Source of the DNA: Planctomycetales bacterium
Lineage (GTDB): Bacteria; Planctomycetota; JAKEIC01
Direction of reading: 5' to 3'
Assembly (NCBI GenBank): GCA_022614695.1
Contig: JAKEIC010000170.1
Location: 1-50,728 of the forward strand
DNA length: 50,728 nucleotides
Shown here one piece after another: positions 40,227-50,728 of this stretch; the stretch's first letter is position 1; each line of letters begins with the position of its first letter. A program made the translations under genes and the position numbers. The notes under the pieces are model-generated. The model was not told where the DNA came from, searched no databases, and saw only the letters and a list, made by a program, of their open reading frames with translations.

Positions 40227-42878
40227 CTACCGATCCTCCCGCCGGGCCCCCGCGAGGTGCCCCTCGCACTCGGCGAGGGTCTCGCGAGCCTGCGCCGCGG
40301 CCGAGGGGGCCAGCTCCCCTCCGAGGGCCTCCCGGAGCGCCGTGGCGGCTCCGGCCCAGTCCGACCGGTCCCGGAGCACCATCCCGAGCCTCAGCCGGAC
40401 GTAGGGGTTCGAGGGGGCGAGCCGCACCGCGGCGCGGAGGTCCTGCTCGGCCGCCGGCAGGTCGCGGAGGAGCCGCCTCACCTCCCCCCGGTGCGCCAGG
40501 GCGTCGGGCTCGTCCGGCCCGAGCGCGAGCGCCGACGTGTAGTCCGCCTCCGCGGCGCGGAGGTCCCCGAGGGACCGGTGGACGTTCCCCCGGTTGTAGA
40601 ACGCCTTGGGGTCCCCCGGGTCCATGCCGATCGCCCGGTCGAGGTCCGCCAGGGAGCCCGACAGGTCCCCCATCGTCCCGCGGACGACCGCCCGGTTGAC
40701 GAGGGAGTGCGGCTGCCGTGGGTCCGCCGCGAGCGAGGCGTCGTAGTCGGCGAGGGCGCCCGCGAGGTCCCCGGCCTGCTGGCGAAAGACAGCCCGGAAG
40801 TTGAGGAGCGGCGTCGAGCCGGGCCTCGCGGCGAGCGCGGCCGTCAGGTCCTCCGCGGCGGCCCGGGGATCGCCGAGGGCCGATCGGATCGCGGCGCGAG
40901 TCTGGAGGTGGGACGGCGAGCCCGGCTCGCCCCGGAGCGCCTCCTCGATGTCGGCGAGGGCCGAGGCCGTGTCTCCGAGCCTGAGGCGGGCGTCGGCGCG
41001 GTTGGCCCAGGCCTGTGTGAACGTCGGGTCGAGCGCCAGCGCGGCCCCGTAGTCCTCGATCGCGCCCGCCAGGTCCCCGAGCTTGGTGCGGACCCAGCCT
41101 CGATTCAGGTGCGCCGGCGCGGACGGCGGCCCGGACCGGAGGGCAGCCTCGAGGTCCGCGAGGGCGCCTGCCGAGTCACCGATCTTCTGGCGGGCACACC
41201 CGCGATTGACCAGCATCAGCGGCAGAGGGATCCCCGTGGCGAGGCCGGCGTCCAGCTCCCGGACCGCCGCCGCCGGGTCGCCGTCGGGGGCGGCCGCCTC
41301 GACGTAGCCCCGGAGGAGGGCGGCCTCCCAACCCGGGAGGTCCCGGAGGGCCTCGCGCGCCGGGACCCACTCCATCCGGAGGACCGCCAGGGCCCCGCGT
41401 GCCAGGCGGGACTCGGGCCCGCCGGAGGCCAGCGCCTCCCCGAGGAGGGAGGACGCGTCCTTGCCCCGCCCCCCGAAGACCGCTTCGAGGCCGCGGTAGA
41501 GCCGGCTCGCCGCCCGCTCGGGCCGCCCGGGCGGGATCCGGTCCCATTCCTGGCGCGCCTCCGTCGCGTCGCCGGAGGCCCAGAGGAGAAGCCCCCGTTC
41601 GAGCCTCCAGCGCTCCCGGTCGGCGTGGTCGGGGGCCAGAGCGGCGGCCTGCGCGAGCTGGCGGGCGCCCTCCGCGGGGTCCGTGCCCCGCAGGCTCCGG
41701 GCCCGGGTGGCGATCGCCTCGGCCTGGGTCACGGCCTCCCCTCCCGGCGCGGAGGAGGCGGGGCTCCCGACGCCCGGAGGCGTCCCGGGGTGCGGTCCCG
41801 GGCGCAGGAGCCACGCACCGGCCGCCGCCAAGGTCGCGGGGCCGGTCGCGAGGATCGCCACGAGGAGCGCGCGACGCGCTCCGGGCCGGAGGGGCGGCCG
41901 GGCGAGGGGGGGCTCCGAGCGCAGGACCCGTTCCAGGTCGTCGCGGAGCTCCCCCGCCCCGGGGTAGCGGCGCGCGGGGCTCTTGGCGAGGCACACGCGG
42001 ATGACGCGATCGAGCCCGCGCGGGACGTCGGGCCGGATCCGGACGAGCGCCGGCGGCTCCTCGAGCACCACCCGATCCACGACGGACTCGGGCGAGTCTC
42101 CCTCGAACGCCCGCCGCGCCGCGAGCATCTCGTAGAGGACGACGCCGGTCCCCCAGACGTCCGTCGCCGGCGTGAGGTCGTGGACGTCCCCGCGCGCCTG
42201 CTCGGGGGACATGTACTCCGGGGTCCCGAGGGCCATGCCGGTGCGCGTGAGGCGCGAGCCCGTGGAGACCAGGCGCGCGAGGCCGAAGTCGGTGAGGAAC
42301 ACGCATGGGCCGGTCGCTTGTGGTTTGTCGTTTGGCGTTTGGCGTTGGGACGAGGGCTCCTCGGCACGACGAACGCCAAACGACAAACCCGAAACGATCC
42401 TCGTCCCCAGGAGGATGTTGCCCGGCTTCACGTCCCGGTGCAGGACCCCCCTCGCGTGGGCGTGGGCGAGCGCGTCGGCCACGTCGCGCGCGATCCCCGC
42501 GGCGCGGCGCCAGTCGAGGGGCTCGTCCCGGAGGGCCTCGAAGAGGGATCGGCCCTCGACGTACTCCATCGCGAACCAGGGACGCCCGGACTCCTCGCCG
42601 GTGTCGAGCACCCGCACGATCCCCGGGTGGTCGAGCACGCGCGCCGCCTCGATCTCCCGCAGGAACCTCTGCGCCGCGACCGACTCGCCCCCCTCGGGGG
42701 TGACCAGGACCTTCAGCGCGACCGTGCGGCCGCTCTCGCCGTGCCGGGCCCGGTAGACGACCCCGTACCCGCCCCGGCCGACCTCGCGCTCGAGGACGTA
42801 CGGGCCGACACGCCGCTCTTCTCCCGTTCCCAGAGAGCGGCAGTTTACTTGACACTCCGGAAATGGCGTCCGTACCAT
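40227..42878 (-). CDS. Ser/Thr protein kinase with C-terminal TPRs and a repeat insertion
   Basis: Protein of 883 residues. The kinase domain (about 26-290) has the glycine loop GRGGYGVVY, ALK, HRDVKPGN (147-154), DFG (197-199) and GTPEYMSPEQA, so catalysis looks intact. Between NILL and the FLTDFG strand there is an insert of about 32 residues (159-190, including SSQRQTPNDKPQAT), encoded by a palindromic AT-richer repeat (42322-42389). Normally only about 8-12 residues lie there. A membrane span (LLVAILATGPATLAAAGAWLL, about 350-371) is followed by about ten TPRs (430-860). ATG at 42876-42878 is the only obvious start. It is divergent from secA, whose leader it overlaps. Confidence 0.92.
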   Translation of the reverse strand: MVRTPFPECQVNCRSLGTGEERRVGPYVLEREVGRGGYGVVYRARHGESGRTVALKVLVTPEGGESVAAQRFLREIEAARVLDHPGIVRVLDTGEESGRPWFAMEYVEGRSLFEALRDEPLDWRRAAGIARDVADALAHAHARGVLHRDVKPGNILLGTRIVSGLSFGVRRAEEPSSQRQTPNDKPQATGPCVFLTDFGLARLVSTGSRLTRTGMALGTPEYMSPEQARGDVHDLTPATDVWGTGVVLYEMLAARRAFEGDSPESVVDRVVLEEPPALVRIRPDVPRGLDRVIRVCLAKSPARRYPGAGELRDDLERVLRSEPPLARPPLRPGARRALLVAILATGPATLAAAGAWLLRPGPHPGTPPGVGSPASSAPGGEAVTQAEAIATRARSLRGTDPAEGARQLAQAAALAPDHADRERWRLERGLLLWASGDATEARQEWDRIPPGRPERAASRLYRGLEAVFGGRGKDASSLLGEALASGGPESRLARGALAVLRMEWVPAREALRDLPGWEAALLRGYVEAAAPDGDPAAAVRELDAGLATGIPLPLMLVNRGCARQKIGDSAGALADLEAALRSGPPSAPAHLNRGWVRTKLGDLAGAIEDYGAALALDPTFTQAWANRADARLRLGDTASALADIEEALRGEPGSPSHLQTRAAIRSALGDPRAAAEDLTAALAARPGSTPLLNFRAVFRQQAGDLAGALADYDASLAADPRQPHSLVNRAVVRGTMGDLSGSLADLDRAIGMDPGDPKAFYNRGNVHRSLGDLRAAEADYTSALALGPDEPDALAHRGEVRRLLRDLPAAEQDLRAAVRLAPSNPYVRLRLGMVLRDRSDWAGAATALREALGGELAPSAAAQARETLAECEGHLAGARREDR
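42322..42389. repeat. Palindromic AAACGACAAAC-type repeat inserted in the kinase gene
   Basis: Perfect 18-bp arms GGTTTGTCGTTTGGCGTT (42322-42339) and its inverse (42372-42389) around a 32-base loop. The same GTTTGTCGTT unit builds the metK-ahcY spacer repeat (48358-48432). The segment is visibly less GC-rich than its surroundings and stays in frame. Confidence 0.85.
42849..42878 (+). promoter_or_regulatory. Putative secA promoter
   Basis: TTGACA (42849-42854), 18 bases, TACCAT (42873-42878). The expected transcript would begin within a few bases of the secA ATG at 42887, hence nearly leaderless; no ribosome site is visible there. The -10 is only 4 of 6. Confidence 0.4.
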
Positions 42879-42886
42879 CGCGCGCG

Positions 42887-45780
<2,894 letters not shown>

Positions 45781-45784
<4 letters not shown>

Positions 45785-47124
45785 ACGGCGCCCTGCGCCT
45801 CGCCCTCCTCGTCGCGCTCGCCGACCTCTACTACCTCCTCTTCCTCGCCCTGGTCGCGCCGTTCCTCCTCGTCCGGCTCGCGACGAGTTCCCGGTACCGG
45901 GAGGGGTTCGCGCGACGGTTCGGGCTGTTCGTGGCCCCCCGATCCGGCGAGCGCCCCGCGGTCTGGGTCCACGGGGTTTCGGTGGGGGAGATCCTCGCGG
46001 CCCGGGGCCTCATCGCGGAGATCCGCCGCGGGCGGCCCGAGATCGAGGTCGTGCTCACGACCACCACCCGGACCGGCCACGCGGTCGCCCGCAAGACGTA
46101 CCCCGACCTCGCGGTCCACTACTTCCCCGTGGACCTCGGCGGATCCGTCCGCCGCGTGTTCCGGCGGCTGCGGCCGAGCCTCCTCGTGCTCGTCGAGCTG
46201 GAGCTGTGGCCGAACGTGCTCCTCACCGCGCACCGGCTCGGCATCCCCGTCGCGGTGGTGAACGGCCGGATCACGCAGCGCTCCTTCTCGGGCTACCGGC
46301 TCATCCGGTGGGCCCTGGCGCCCGGGCTCTCGCGGCTCGGGTCGGCGTGCGTCCAGACGTTCGCCTACGGCGAACGTCTGGTAGCCCTGGGAGTGCCGGC
46401 CGACCGGGTCCGCGTGACCGGGAGCCTCAAGTACGACGCCGTGGACGTGACCCGGGCCGAGGCGGAGCGGGAGCGGACGGCCGCCCGGCTCGCCCTCTCG
46501 CCCGAGGACCGCGTCCTCGTGGCCGGGAGCACCCACCCGGGCGAGGAGGCCCCCGTGCTCGCCGCCCTGGCCGCCGCCCGGGCCCGCGCCCCGGGGGCGC
46601 GCCTCGTCCTCGTCCCCCGGCACCCGGAGCGGGTGGCCGAGGCCGAGGCGGCCGTGCGGGCGGCCGGGGAACGCCCGGTCCGGCTGACCGCGCTCGATCG
46701 GTCCGAGGTCGCGCCGGCTTCCGCACGCGGCGCCGTCGTGATCGGCGACACGATGGGGGACCTCGGGTCGCTCTACGCCGTGGCGACCGCCGTATTCGTG
46801 GGGGGGAGTCTCGTCCCCCACGGCGGCCAGAACGTGCTCGAGCCGGCCGCGCTCGGCAAGCCCGTGGTGGTGGGTCCGTACACGTTCAACTTCCGGGAGC
46901 CGGTGGACCTCCTCCGCGGGGCCGGGGCGCTCGAGGTCGTCCCGGACGGGGCCGCGCTCCCCGCGGCGCTCGGGGCCCTTCTCGCGGACCCCGCCGCCGG
47001 CGCCGAGAGGGGCGCCCGAGGCCGCGCCGCCGTGGAGGCCGCCCGGGGTGCGACGGGGCGGACGATCGCCATCTTGCGCGAGGAGTTCCCCGGCCTCCTG
47101 GCGCGGAACGGGAGTCCGTCGTAA
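45781..47124 (+). CDS. waaA: 3-deoxy-D-manno-octulosonic acid (KDO) transferase
   Basis: GT-B transferase of 447 residues that adds KDO to lipid A precursors. It has an N-terminal membrane anchor (LALLVALADLYYLLFLALVAP). Motifs are RRFGL, WVHGVSVGEILAARGLI (the Glu of SVGE is the catalytic base in the family), VLTTTTRTGHAVARK, VLVELELWPNVL, VVNGRITQRSFSGY, VTGSLKYDA, AGSTHPGEE and FVGGSLVPHGGQNVLEPAALG. It implies an LPS-bearing outer membrane. GTG at 45781-45783 overlaps the secA stop (GTGA). A perfect 13-bp-arm palindrome sits inside the gene (46353-46381), encoding QTFAYGERLV. Confidence 0.95.
46353..46381. repeat. Perfect 13-bp-arm palindrome within waaA
   Basis: CCAGACGTTCGCC (46353-46365), loop TAC, GGCGAACGTCTGG (46369-46381). 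The core TCGCCTACGGCGA is nearly the same as in the palindrome at 8505-8527. The encoded residues fit the usual alignment of the enzyme, so this replaced or converted coding sequence rather than lengthening it. Confidence 0.8.
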
Positions 47125-47183
47125 TCTCTGCGCCCCCCGGCAGGGGGGGGAGGGCGGCCGTGGCCGTCCGGAAGGGACGTGGG

Positions 47184-48356
47184 ATGGCAAAGGGAGATCG
47201 GTATCTCTTCTCGTCGGAGTGCGTCTTCCCGGGACACCCGGACAAGGTCGCGGACCAGATCTCGGACGCGATCCTCGACGCCCACCTGACGGCGGACCCG
47301 GCGGCCCGCGTCGCGTGCGAGACCCTCGTGGGCCCCCAGCTCGTCGTCGTGGCGGGCGAGATCACGTCGAATGCCGCGGTGGACGCCGAGAAGGTCGCCC
47401 GGGAGGCGGTCCGCGCCGCGGGCTACGACGACCCCGAGCTGGGATTCGACGCCAAGAACGCCCGGGTGATCGTCCACATCTCGGCCCAGTCCCCCGACAT
47501 CGCGAAGGGCGTGGACGAGGACCCGGCCAAGGCCAAGGACCAGGGGGCCGGCGACCAGGGGATGATGTTCGGCTTCGCGACCGACGAGACGCCCGAACGG
47601 ATGCCTCTCGCGATCACCCTCGCCCGCCGGCTCTCCCGCCGGCACGGGGAGCTGCGGCGGTCTCGCGAGATCCCCTACTTCCGCCCGGACGGGAAGTGCC
47701 AGGTCACCGTGGAGTACGAGGACGGCAGGCCCCGCCGCGTCCACACGGTGGTGTTCTCGAGCCAGACGGCCCCCGGCGTGCCGATCCAGAAGATCCGCGA
47801 GGACGTGATCGAGAAGATCGCCAAGGTCGCGATCCCGAAGGAGCTCCTCGACGGCGACACCGTCTACCACGTGAACCCGACGGGCGTCTTCGAGAAGGGC
47901 GGGCCGGCCGCCGACACCGGGCTCACGGGCCGCAAGATCATCGTGGACACCTACGGCGGTTCGGCCCCGCACGGCGGGGGCGCCTTCTCCGGGAAGGACC
48001 CCTCCAAGGTGGACCGGAGCGCCGCGTACGCCGCGCGCTGGGTCGCGAAGAACATCGTCGCGGCCGGACTGGCCCGCCAGGTCCTCGTCCAGGTGGCCTA
48101 CGCGATCGGCGTCGCCCGTCCCGTCTCGGTCCACGTGGACTGCGGGGGTACGTCCAAGGTCCCGCAGCCGAGGATCGGCGAGGCGGTGGCCAAGGTGTTC
48201 GACCTCCGACCGAAGGCCATCATCGAGCGCCTGAACCTCCGGCGGCCGATCTACCGCGCCATCGCCCGGGACGGCCACTTCGGGCTGGACGGAGAGTCCT
48301 ACACCTGGGAGAAGACCGACATGGCCGAGGCGCTCAAGAAGGCCGTAGGAAAGTAG
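47184..48356 (+). CDS. metK: S-adenosylmethionine synthetase
   Basis: Protein of 390 residues making SAM from methionine and ATP. Motifs: FSSECVFPGHPDKVADQISD, ARVACETLV, GAGDQGMMFGFATDETPERM, YFRPDGKCQVTVEY, TGRKIIVDTYGGSAPHGGGA and FSGKDPSKVDRSAAYAARWV. Start ATG at 47184, with a GAAGGGA site 6-12 bases before. A repeat (48358-48432) and then ahcY follow, so the pair makes SAM and recycles its by-product S-adenosylhomocysteine. Confidence 0.97.
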   Translation: MAKGDRYLFSSECVFPGHPDKVADQISDAILDAHLTADPAARVACETLVGPQLVVVAGEITSNAAVDAEKVAREAVRAAGYDDPELGFDAKNARVIVHISAQSPDIAKGVDEDPAKAKDQGAGDQGMMFGFATDETPERMPLAITLARRLSRRHGELRRSREIPYFRPDGKCQVTVEYEDGRPRRVHTVVFSSQTAPGVPIQKIREDVIEKIAKVAIPKELLDGDTVYHVNPTGVFEKGGPAADTGLTGRKIIVDTYGGSAPHGGGAFSGKDPSKVDRSAAYAARWVAKNIVAAGLARQVLVQVAYAIGVARPVSVHVDCGGTSKVPQPRIGEAVAKVFDLRPKAIIERLNLRRPIYRAIARDGHFGLDGESYTWEKTDMAEALKKAVGK

Positions 48357-48357
48357 A

Positions 48358-48432
48358 CGTTTGTCGTCTGTCGTTTGTGGTTTGTCGTTCGTGGAACGGC
48401 AACGGTAAACGACAAACCGTAAACGACAAACG
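48358..48432. repeat. Palindromic AAACGACAAAC-type repeat in the metK-ahcY spacer
   Basis: Outer arms CGTTTGTCGT (48358-48367) and ACGACAAACG (48423-48432), inner arms GGTTTGTCGTT (48379-48389) and AACGACAAACC (48408-48418). It is related to the insert in the kinase gene. It ends right at the ahcY ribosome site (GGAAGGAG), so folding could affect ahcY translation. Confidence 0.82.
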
Positions 48433-48444
48433 GAAGGAGCCCTC

Positions 48445-49743
48445 ATGCCCCCCAAGACCGCATCGAAGCCTGGGCAAGCCGTCCCGAAGGGCGACGTCTC
48501 GGCCCCGCAGCGGGCCGACGAGGGGATCCGCCGGATCGAGTGGGCGGCCCGCGAGATGCCGGTGCTGCGGCTCATCCGGGACCGCTTCGCGAAGGAGAAG
48601 CCGCTCGCCGGGGTCCGGATGTCGGCCTGCCTCCACGTGACGGCCGAGACGGCGAACCTCGCGAGGACGCTCGTCGCGGGCGGGGCCGACCTGGTGCTCT
48701 GTGCGAGCAACCCGCTCTCGACCCAGGACGACGTGGCGGCGGCGCTCGTGGAGAAGGACGGGATCCCCACCTTCGCGCGGCGCGGGGAGGACCACGACAC
48801 CTACTACCGGCACATCGTCGCGGCACTCTCGCACGCGCCGACGATCACCATGGACGACGGGGCGGACCTCGTCTCCACGATCCACTCGAAGTACACGGAC
48901 CTCATCCCGAAGATCCGCGGGAGCATGGAGGAGACGACCACCGGCGTGATCCGCCTCCGGGCCATGGCCCGGGACGGGGCGCTCAGGATCCCGGTCGTCG
49001 CGGTGAACGACACCCCGACCAAGCACCTCTTCGACAACCGCTACGGGACGGGCCAGTCCACGATAGACGGGATCCTCCGCTCGACGGGGGTGCTCCTCGC
49101 GGGCCGGACCTTCGTCGTGGCCGGCTACGGCTGGTGCGGGCGGGGCCTCGCCGCGCGCGCCCGCGGCATGGGGGCCCAGGTGGTCGTGACCGAGGTGGAC
49201 GCCGTCCGGGCCCTCGAGGCCGTGATGGACGGCCACCGGGTGATGGCGATGGCGGAGGCGGCGCCGCACGGCGACCTCTTCTGCACGGTCACCGGCGACA
49301 AGGGCGTGCTCCGGCGAGAGCACTTCGAGAAGATGAAGGACGGCGCGATCCTCTGCAACTCCGGCCACTTCAACGTCGAGATCGAGATCCCGGCCCTCGA
49401 GGCGATGGCGGAGGAGGTCCGGAAGAACGTCCGCTCGAACGTGGACGAATACCGGCTGAAGGACGGGCGGAGCCTGTTCCTCCTCGGCGAGGGCCGGCTC
49501 ATCAACCTGGCGGCGGCCGAGGGACACCCCGCGGCGGTGATGGACATGAGCTTCGCCGTGCAGGCCCTGACGACCGAGTGGGTGGCGAGGGGGAGGGAGA
49601 GGCTCCCGGCGAGGGTCCACGAGGTCCCCGCCGAGATTGACGCCGAGGTCGCCCGCGTGAAGCTCCGGGCGCTCGGCGTGCGGATAGACACCCTCACCAA
49701 GGAGCAGGACGAGTACCTGAAGTCCTGGAAGGAAGGCACGTAG
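48445..49743 (+). CDS. ahcY: Adenosylhomocysteinase
   Basis: Protein of 432 residues that hydrolyses S-adenosylhomocysteine to adenosine and homocysteine. Motifs: [77 protein letters not shown], the NAD-binding loop [30 protein letters not shown], and [18 protein letters not shown] near the end. The length is that of the shorter group lacking the 40-residue insert. ATG at 48445 has GGAAGGAG upstream. It works with metK just before it in the SAM cycle. Confidence 0.97.
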   Translation: MPPKTASKPGQAVPKGDVSAPQRADEGIRRIEWAAREMPVLRLIRDRFAKEKPLAGVRMSACLHVTAETANLARTLVAGGADLVLCASNPLSTQDDVAAALVEKDGIPTFARRGEDHDTYYRHIVAALSHAPTITMDDGADLVSTIHSKYTDLIPKIRGSMEETTTGVIRLRAMARDGALRIPVVAVNDTPTKHLFDNRYGTGQSTIDGILRSTGVLLAGRTFVVAGYGWCGRGLAARARGMGAQVVVTEVDAVRALEAVMDGHRVMAMAEAAPHGDLFCTVTGDKGVLRREHFEKMKDGAILCNSGHFNVEIEIPALEAMAEEVRKNVRSNVDEYRLKDGRSLFLLGEGRLINLAAAEGHPAAVMDMSFAVQALTTEWVARGRERLPARVHEVPAEIDAEVARVKLRALGVRIDTLTKEQDEYLKSWKEGT

Positions 49744-49883
49744 CCTTTCTTCTGGCCGTAAAGGCCCTTGACGATCTCCGGGAGGCGGCCGGCGGGACGC
49801 CACTCGGGCACGGCGCTTGAAATGGGGAGGGTCGGGAGGCGATGATCGCCGCCCCTGGCTCGTCCGGGCCCGAAGGAGGTCCC

Positions 49884-50510
49884 ATGGTCCGCAAGGTCGC
49901 CGCGTTCACGCTCGTCGAGCTTCTGGTCGTCATCTCGATCATCGTGGTGCTCGCCTCGATCATCACGCCGGTCGCGATGACCATCGGGCGGAAGGCGAAG
50001 GTGGTGGAGTGCGGCACGCACCTCGGGGAGCTGGCCAAGGCCATCCACCTCTACTACGACAGCGTCGGGAAGGGGAAGCGCTACCCGCCCCACGACGGGG
50101 CGAAGTTCGTGGCGTGCCTCTACCGGACCGGGACCGTGAAGGAGTCGAGGCTCTTCCTCTGCCCGGCGGCCCCCGAGGACGAGAACGACGACGGCGCGCT
50201 CCTCAAGGGGGCGGAGGCGGACCCCGTGAACGAGGGGGCGATCTCGTACGCCGGGAGAAGGAACACGCCGAAGTCCCCCGTGAGCATAGACAACCTCATC
50301 CGGCGGGAGGTCCCCGAATCGCGGATCGCGGTCTTCTGCGACCGGATCCGGTCCGGGGGCGACCAGCCTACGACCAACCACGGCGACACGATCGTCGTCT
50401 CGTTCCTGGACGGACACGTCGAGAACCTCTCCGTCCGGAACCACCTCGGAGGCGAGCTGCGGTTCGGGGACGGCGCGAAGGAGCCCCTGAACCAGATGGT
50501 GAACGACTAG
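49884..50510 (+). CDS. Prepilin-type pseudopilin with H-X9-DG motif
   Basis: Protein of 208 residues. Type IV prepilin signal KVAAFTLVELLVVI: cleavage expected between Ala7 and Phe8, with Glu12 at mature position 5; Ala instead of Gly at -1. The hydrophobic helix runs to about 35, followed by a soluble domain. The C-terminal motif is His166, nine residues, Asp176-Gly177, the H-X9-DG hallmark of Planctomycetota and relatives. The likely role is a pseudopilin of a type II secretion or pilus-like system. The ATG at 49884 follows GAAGGAGG; a longer frame from 49842 has no such site. Confidence 0.9.
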   Translation: MVRKVAAFTLVELLVVISIIVVLASIITPVAMTIGRKAKVVECGTHLGELAKAIHLYYDSVGKGKRYPPHDGAKFVACLYRTGTVKESRLFLCPAAPEDENDDGALLKGAEADPVNEGAISYAGRRNTPKSPVSIDNLIRREVPESRIAVFCDRIRSGGDQPTTNHGDTIVVSFLDGHVENLSVRNHLGGELRFGDGAKEPLNQMVND

Positions 50511-50594
50511 CCTCCTTGACGGGCCGCGGAGGCCCGGGGTAACTTGCCTCCCCTCACCCCCGGGGCCCGCGGTTGCCGCGGGCGGGAGGACCTG

Positions 50595-50728
50595 ATGCGA
50601 CGCGTCCTCGTTCTCGGCGCCCTCGCCCTCGCCTGCGGTCTTCTCTCCGGCGCGCCGGAGGCCTCCGCCACCGAGCGGTGGCGGCTCGAGTTCAAGCACG
50701 AGCGGCCGCAGAAGATCGTCTACGTCGC
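50595..50728 (+). CDS. Exported protein, partial (5' end only)
   Basis: ATG at 50595, 6 bases after GGGAGGA, then a signal peptide (MRRVLVLGALALACGLLSG, likely cleavage near EASA-TE) and the mature start ERWRLEFKHERPQKIVYV before the window ends. The visible 44 codons are too few to name a family. Confidence 0.7.
   Translation, partial: MRRVLVLGALALACGLLSGAPEASATERWRLEFKHERPQKIVYV

Noticed and set aside
49744-49840. Minus-strand frame reading [23 protein letters not shown]
   Set aside because: It looks protein-like, but it runs on without a stop into antisense ahcY and has no ribosome site; at most a decayed fragment.

Overview
The window is a dense, very GC-rich (about 70% by eye) stretch of bacterial chromosome. 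It looks like an uncultivated Gram-negative lineage close to Planctomycetota. The reasons are a prepilin-type protein with the H-X9-DG motif, a KDO transferase (outer-membrane LPS), an abundance of Ser/Thr kinases fused to unusual sensor or effector domains, LamG/DUF1080-like secreted domains, and DUF2723/TPR glycosyltransferases. The taxonomic call is an inference. Most genes sit in tight same-strand runs in which the next start overlaps the previous stop as GTGA or ATGA, so translational coupling is the rule. Many starts are GTG.

Layout. 1-1391 (-) is a partial P-loop GTPase. 1573-3399 (+) is rpoD. 3430-3986 (-) is a ParE/RelE-type toxin-antitoxin pair bracketed by two copies of the last 79 bp of rpoD. 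4080-15213 (-) is a long run: clpP, pseudokinase with LamG-like domains, ThiF/MoeB E1, membrane protein, threonine synthase, MoaD/ThiS carrier, NUDIX, lipoprotein, sialidase-like BNR protein with an in-frame UGA, HEAT protein, secreted dienelactone hydrolase. 15251-21315 (-) is a signalling pair: a DUF4388-TPR-PEGA-propeller protein and a Ser/Thr kinase with a C-terminal FGE-sulfatase domain. 21416-23828 (-) is an ECF sigma factor with its membrane anti-sigma/LamG protein. 23909-29291 (-) is a glycan block: GT4 transferase, DUF2723 mannosyltransferase-like protein and two paralogous receiver-like proteins. 29341-29508 is a MITE-like element. 29508-31779 (-) is a UbiA-family prenyltransferase, UbiX and a CPBP protease. 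31805-38194 (+) holds two TPR/HExxH zincins and a large membrane protein. 38191-40124 (-) is an FtsQ-like/Ddl cell-wall pair. 40227-42878 (-) is a Ser/Thr kinase with TPRs. 42887-49743 (+) is secA, KDO transferase, metK and ahcY. 49884-50510 (+) is a pseudopilin, followed by the start of an exported protein.

Highlights. (1) The sialidase-like gene is one reading frame interrupted by a single UGA at a position where I expect a conserved Cys. A SECIS-like hairpin lies at the right distance downstream, so it is a candidate new selenoprotein. (2) A 680-bp toxin-antitoxin insertion duplicated the rpoD 3' end with only synonymous differences, so it behaves like a minimal gene-end-targeting element. 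(3) Several families of short palindromic or tandem repeats invade both spacers and genes. One splits a protein kinase between its HRD and DFG motifs. Another extends the MoaD/ThiS carrier past its Gly-Gly end.

No rRNA, tRNA or CRISPR array was seen. No gap between genes exceeds 300 bp.
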